This document shows, one piece after another, positions 60,340-64,000 of a stretch of DNA of 64,000 bases. Source of the DNA: CAZKWG01 sp964615375 (GTDB taxonomy: Bacteria > Myxococcota_A > UBA796 > CAZKWG01); NCBI GenBank assembly GCA_964615375.1, contig CAZTOW010000025.1, positions 62,001 to 126,000 of the forward strand, written 5' to 3'. Each line of letters begins with the position of its first letter. Position 1 is the stretch's first letter. A program made the position numbers and the translations under genes. The notes beneath the pieces were generated by a model. It made no database searches. It worked only from the letters and a program-made list of their open reading frames with translations, and was not told where the DNA came from.

Positions 60340-63213
60340 TTAGCCCTTCTTGCGCCGCTCCCGCGCTCGCCGGAGCTGCTCCTGGAGCTCGGCGTCCCCC
60401 AGGCGGGGGATGGTGAGCCTCCAGATGGTCACCGGCTGCGGCACGCCCCGGAGCTCGTGCGCGCCCAGGTGGACCAGCTCGAAGGGGCGCGTCAGCCGCT
60501 GCACCGTGTCGTCGGCCACCAGCACGTCGGCCTCCAGGGTGCGGGTGAGCGCCTCCACGCGGGCGGCGATGTTCACGGTGTCCCCGTAGACCGTGTACTC
60601 CATGCGGTTGGGCGAGCCCACCGGGCCGGCGACCACCATGCCGCTGTTCACGCCGATCCCCGCGCGCACCGTCTCGCCGAAGCGCGCGCGCAGCGGGGTC
60701 TCCAGGCGCTCGGCCGCGCGGGCCATGGCGGTGGCCGCCCGCAGCGCGCGATCGGCGTGGTCCGGCATGTGCCGAGGGGCGCCGAAGACGGCGATGACGG
60801 CGTCGCCCATGAACTTGTTGACCGTCCCGCCCTCCGCCTCGATCTCGGCCACCATCGCGCTGAACCAGGCGTTCAGCAGGGCGACCACGTCCCGCGGCTG
60901 CATGCGCGCGGACATGGGCGTGAAGCCCCGGATGTCGGCGAAGATCACCGTGACGTCGCGGTTCTCGCCCTCCGCCCGCAGGCGCCCGCTCATGACGTCC
61001 TCGGCCACCTCCGTCGTCAGGAAGCGGCCGAAGGTCTGGAGCATGTCCTTGCGCTCGCGCAGCAGGCGGAGCTCGGCCCGGAAGCGCCGGGTGCGCTCCA
61101 GCACGACGACGCCGAGGCCGCCCAGCAGCGCCAGCCCGAGACCCGCCTGCACCCCGCGCCGCTGCCACCAGGCCGGCCGGATGTGGAAGTCCAGGGCCGC
61201 CATCTCCTCGCTCCAGGCCCCGCCGTCGCGGCGCGCCACCACCTCCAGCCGGTGCCGCCCCGGCCCCAGCCCGGCGAGCTGCAGGCTGTCCTCCCCCGTC
61301 GCCTCCGACCAGGCGGTGTCGTCCAGGCGGAAGCGGTAGTCGATCTGCCCCGGATCGCTCAGGCTGTCCTCGGAGAGGGCCACGCGGATCAGCGCGGCGT
61401 CGTGCGGGATGGCGTCCGGCGCCACCGAGATCCCGCCGACGTTGACCCCGGCGATCCGGGCCACCGGCGGCGCGGGCGCCTCCTCGAAGCTCTCCGGGCG
61501 CAGCCAGATCACGCCCCGCTCCGAGCTGGCCAGCAGCCAGCCCGCGAGGCCCTCCAGCCCCCGCCCGCCGGACGGGGTCAGCCCCACCGCAGGGAGCCCG
61601 CGCTGCCGATCGATCACCAGCTCGCTGGGCCACACGCGCACCAGCCGGTCGGAGAGGCTGGCCCAGATCTCCCCGTCCAGGGCGAGCAGATCGCGCACCT
61701 CCCCCGTCTCCGACTCCAGGGCCGCCACCCAGCCGTCCCCCTCCCGTCGGAACACGCCGCGCGAGCACCCCACCCAGAGGGCCTCGCCCTCCATGGCCGC
61801 CTCGCCCCGCTGGCAGCGGCCCGGCCCATCGAAGCGGCGCGTCCAGAGGTCGCCCACGAGCTGCCAGATCCCGTCCACCCCCGCGCCCACGAGTTCGCCG
61901 GGGCCGAGCGAGACCAGGCGCGCGTCCAGCAGATCCTCCGGGACGGGGAAGGGCTCGGCCTCGCTCCCCACCGGCCGCAGCATGCTGGAGCTCGTGTCGG
62001 CGACGAAGACCCCCGACGGCAGGGTGACCAGGATCGCCGCGCCATAAGGCGCCTCGCCGATCAGCTCGGCGGGGCCGGGCAGCAGCCGCCAGACGTGCCC
62101 GTAGGTGATCCCGTAGACCCGCCCGTCGGCGTCCTGGGTCACGTCGAAGAGCCCGTCGTCCTCGGCCATGGGCACCGGGGTGGGCGTCAGATCCGGGCTG
62201 AGCGCCACCGCCCCGCCCAGCGAGGCCAGCAGGAGCCCGCCCTCCTGGAGCGGCAGCATCAGGGCCCGGTTGGAGGGCAGGCCCGACTCCCGACCCCAGA
62301 TCCGCACGTCCAGGTTGGAGACGCGCACCAGCCCCTGTCCGAAGCTGCCCAGCCAGAGGTTGCCCTCCGGGTCCGCCGCCGCCGACATGACCACGGGCCC
62401 GGGCAGCCCCCGCGCCTCGTCGAGCTGCTCCCAGGCCCCCCCCGGTCGCCCCAGCCGCGCGCCGTCCCCGCAGCCCGCCACCACCCGCCCGTCCTTCATC
62501 CGGGCCAGGCTGGTGACGAAGCAGCGCGGGTGCAGCAGGACCTCGCTACCGTCCGACCGGTAGAGCCCGTCCTCGCGCCCCACCAGCGGCCCCTCGTCGT
62601 CAGCCAGCAGCGCGCGCACCGCCCCGTCCGTGCGCCAGCTCAGCCGCCCGTCCTCCAGGCGGTAGAGCCCGCCCACGCCGCCCACCCAGACCCCGCCCTC
62701 GTCCGCCAGCAGCGCGCGCGGCCCGAGCCCGTCGGGGAGCTCACCCGCCAGCAGGGGCTCCAGCCGGGGTGGGCTCAGGTGGACCTCGAAGATCCCCTCC
62801 CCGTCGGCCATCAGGATCCGGCCGTCGGGGAGGCGCTCCAGCGCGACGTGGAGCCCCGGCATCACCCGCGCCGCGATCATCTGCGCGCCCTCGGGGCCCC
62901 AACGCCAGAGCCCGCCCTCGCTGGCGATCAGCGCCCCGTCCTCCAGCGGGAGGATGGCCTTGACCCCCGGCGCGTCCAGGCCGGGCGGCGGAGACAGGGC
63001 CTCGAAGCGCCCCCCGTCGAAGCGGCGGGCCCCCGCCTCGGTCCCCACCAGCAGCTCGCCCGGCGCGCCCAGCTCCAGCGCGCGCACGTCGGTCCCGCCG
63101 AGCCCGTCCGCCGTGGTCAGCGTCCGGGTCAGGAAGGCGCCGGGGGGCTGCGCCGCGAGCGCACCCCTCCCCACGAGCAGGAGCTGTAGGAGCAGCAGCG
63201 TCAGGAGCCCCAT
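60340..63213 (-). CDS. class III adenylate/guanylate cyclase with periplasmic two-component-type propeller
   Basis: This is a 957-aa sensor. A signal peptide precedes about 14 propeller strands (GLYRLEDGRLSWRTDG, GNLWLGSFGQGLVRVSN). A Y_Y_Y-like domain (YRFRLDDTAWSEATGEDSL) follows, then one transmembrane helix (AGLGLALLGGLGVVVLE) and a cytoplasmic cyclase domain. The cyclase has both metal Asp motifs (FADIRGFT, KFMGDAVIAVFG) and YTVYGDTVNIAARVE, so it should be active. The architecture replaces the histidine kinase of hybrid sensors with a cyclase. The input is probably an extracellular ligand; the output is cAMP or cGMP. Confidence 0.9.
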   Translation of the reverse strand: MGLLTLLLLQLLLVGRGALAAQPPGAFLTRTLTTADGLGGTDVRALELGAPGELLVGTEAGARRFDGGRFEALSPPPGLDAPGVKAILPLEDGALIASEGGLWRWGPEGAQMIAARVMPGLHVALERLPDGRILMADGEGIFEVHLSPPRLEPLLAGELPDGLGPRALLADEGGVWVGGVGGLYRLEDGRLSWRTDGAVRALLADDEGPLVGREDGLYRSDGSEVLLHPRCFVTSLARMKDGRVVAGCGDGARLGRPGGAWEQLDEARGLPGPVVMSAAADPEGNLWLGSFGQGLVRVSNLDVRIWGRESGLPSNRALMLPLQEGGLLLASLGGAVALSPDLTPTPVPMAEDDGLFDVTQDADGRVYGITYGHVWRLLPGPAELIGEAPYGAAILVTLPSGVFVADTSSSMLRPVGSEAEPFPVPEDLLDARLVSLGPGELVGAGVDGIWQLVGDLWTRRFDGPGRCQRGEAAMEGEALWVGCSRGVFRREGDGWVAALESETGEVRDLLALDGEIWASLSDRLVRVWPSELVIDRQRGLPAVGLTPSGGRGLEGLAGWLLASSERGVIWLRPESFEEAPAPPVARIAGVNVGGISVAPDAIPHDAALIRVALSEDSLSDPGQIDYRFRLDDTAWSEATGEDSLQLAGLGPGRHRLEVVARRDGGAWSEEMAALDFHIRPAWWQRRGVQAGLGLALLGGLGVVVLERTRRFRAELRLLRERKDMLQTFGRFLTTEVAEDVMSGRLRAEGENRDVTVIFADIRGFTPMSARMQPRDVVALLNAWFSAMVAEIEAEGGTVNKFMGDAVIAVFGAPRHMPDHADRALRAATAMARAAERLETPLRARFGETVRAGIGVNSGMVVAGPVGSPNRMEYTVYGDTVNIAARVEALTRTLEADVLVADDTVQRLTRPFELVHLGAHELRGVPQPVTIWRLTIPRLGDAELQEQLRRARERRKKG

Positions 63214-63291
63214 GCGTCCAGGTTAGCAGGCGGCGCGCTGGACGACACAGGAAAACAAGTTAAGTTGAAAGGTTGGACCCGGATCCTGCCC

Positions 63292-64000
63292 GTGCTCCGC
63301 TTCGACGACGCGCGAAAGACCCTCGATCTCGGGGTCCACGACCTGCTGGAGGCCAGCGCGCCGAGAGGCGATCTGCGCATCTCCCTGGCCTGGTCCGCCA
63401 CCACCCGGATGCGCGCCGGGCAGCGCGCCCACGTCGCCTGGCAGCAGCGCCAGGGTGAGGTCGTAGCCGGCTATGCGTCGGAGGTCACGGTCCGCCTCAA
63501 GCTGATGGTGGAGGGCTGGGAGGTCACGCTCTCCGGGCGCCTGGACGGGCTCTACGAGGAGGGCGAGGTCCTGGTGGTGGAGGAGCTGAAGACCACCGCG
63601 CTGCCCGAGGACAGGCTGTCCAGGCTGTCCGCGGAGGACTTCCCCGACTGGCACGAACAGGTCCAGCTCTACCTGTGGTTGTTGCTGGCCCAGGACCGGC
63701 CCGCCGTGGGGCGCCTGGTGCTCTCCTCCATCCTGGACGGCTCGCTGCGCGTGCTGCACGTCGAGCCCCGGGACGGGACGCACGACGAGGTCATGGCGCG
63801 GCTGCGCTGGATCCTCGCCCAGCGCGAGGCCCGCCTCGCCTGGAGCGCCGAGCGGCGCCAGCACGCCGTCCCCTTCGCCCACCCGAGCTTCCGCGAGGGC
63901 CAGGAGGCCCTGTCCAACGAGATCTTCAGCGCGCTCCAGGGCGGGCGCCACCTCCTGCTCTGCGCCCCCACCGGGCTGGGCAAGACGGCGAGCGCGCTGT
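63292..64000 (+). CDS. RecB-nuclease/DinG-like helicase fusion, 3' end cut by window edge
   Basis: From GTG 63292 (TTG 63265 is also possible) the first 236 residues are visible. They hold a PD-(D/E)XK nuclease of the RecB/Cas4 kind, with GRLDGLY and VVEELKTTAL as the Asp and Glu-x-Lys parts and the QVQLYLWLLL helix. A Walker A motif, APTGLGKTASAL, follows at the edge. This is the plan of nuclease-helicase (XPD/DinG-like superfamily 2) fusions used in DNA repair. The remaining helicase motifs lie beyond the window. Confidence 0.82.
   Translation, partial: MLRFDDARKTLDLGVHDLLEASAPRGDLRISLAWSATTRMRAGQRAHVAWQQRQGEVVAGYASEVTVRLKLMVEGWEVTLSGRLDGLYEEGEVLVVEELKTTALPEDRLSRLSAEDFPDWHEQVQLYLWLLLAQDRPAVGRLVLSSILDGSLRVLHVEPRDGTHDEVMARLRWILAQREARLAWSAERRQHAVPFAHPSFREGQEALSNEIFSALQGGRHLLLCAPTGLGKTASAL

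Overview
The window is high-GC, gene-dense chromosomal DNA that looks like a myxobacterium or close relative (Myxococcota). The clues are a MYXO-CTERM-like tail on a secreted metalloprotease (9525-10925), a myxobacterial-type pilin fold inside a larger secreted protein (7784-9481), many short-signal lipoproteins and VCBS/FG-GAP or propeller proteins, and a sigma-54 type promoter. This placement is inference from style of gene content; no rRNA or marker phylogeny was available. One tRNA gene (Val, anticodon CAC) is present. Most neighbouring genes overlap by 4 nt (ATGA/GTGA), so transcription is largely in short operons.

Layout. 1-7700: edge-truncated AAA+ ATPase, a small membrane protein, a LysR regulator, then a leftward carA-carB-M28 peptidase operon behind a strong leader hairpin. 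7780-15280: a rightward series of secreted or lipoprotein genes (pilin-like fusion, HEXXH-type protease with a Gly-Glu tract, transglutaminase-like lipoprotein, Leu-rich repeat protein). 15280-19430: ssb behind a sigma-54 promoter, two small leftward membrane proteins, an APS-kinase-like protein and a GT-C-like membrane protein. 19420-24800: a lower-GC island with a single-chain restriction-modification enzyme, an associated small protein and an IS4-like transposase. 24800-25080: tRNA-Val with its own promoter and terminator.

25180-33300 is the accessory core. It has a nucleotidyltransferase (MNT) toxin-antitoxin-like pair, a full-length EUKARYOTE-TYPE PROFILIN (26515-26904), two paralogous FAD oxidoreductases (one fused to an acetoacetate-decarboxylase-like domain), and scrambled fragments of further MNT modules. 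The stop codon of the profilin abuts an MNT fragment, and the same 11-bp sequence marks the breakpoint on the far side of the FAD genes, so the block was assembled by recombination.

33360-49780: regulatory cassettes with visible operators: TetR/pyridoxamine-oxidase-like pair, an ArsR-led five-gene operon with a cysteine synthase, a double-winged-helix/GAF regulator sandwiched between two SnoaL-fold proteins, and an AlkB hydroxylase with its TetR divergent from an FMN alpha-hydroxy-acid oxidase. 50070-64000: mostly housekeeping or metabolic genes (moaC, RlmI-type methyltransferase, arginine deiminase, YihY-type membrane protein, universal stress protein, peptidoglycan glycosyltransferase, GMC oxidoreductase with small subunit, thioesterase, a propeller-bearing class III nucleotidyl cyclase) and an edge-truncated nuclease-helicase.

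The most unusual item is the profilin. It is an actin-regulating protein family typical of eukaryotes, and here it resembles amoebozoan profilins; no actin gene is visible in the window.
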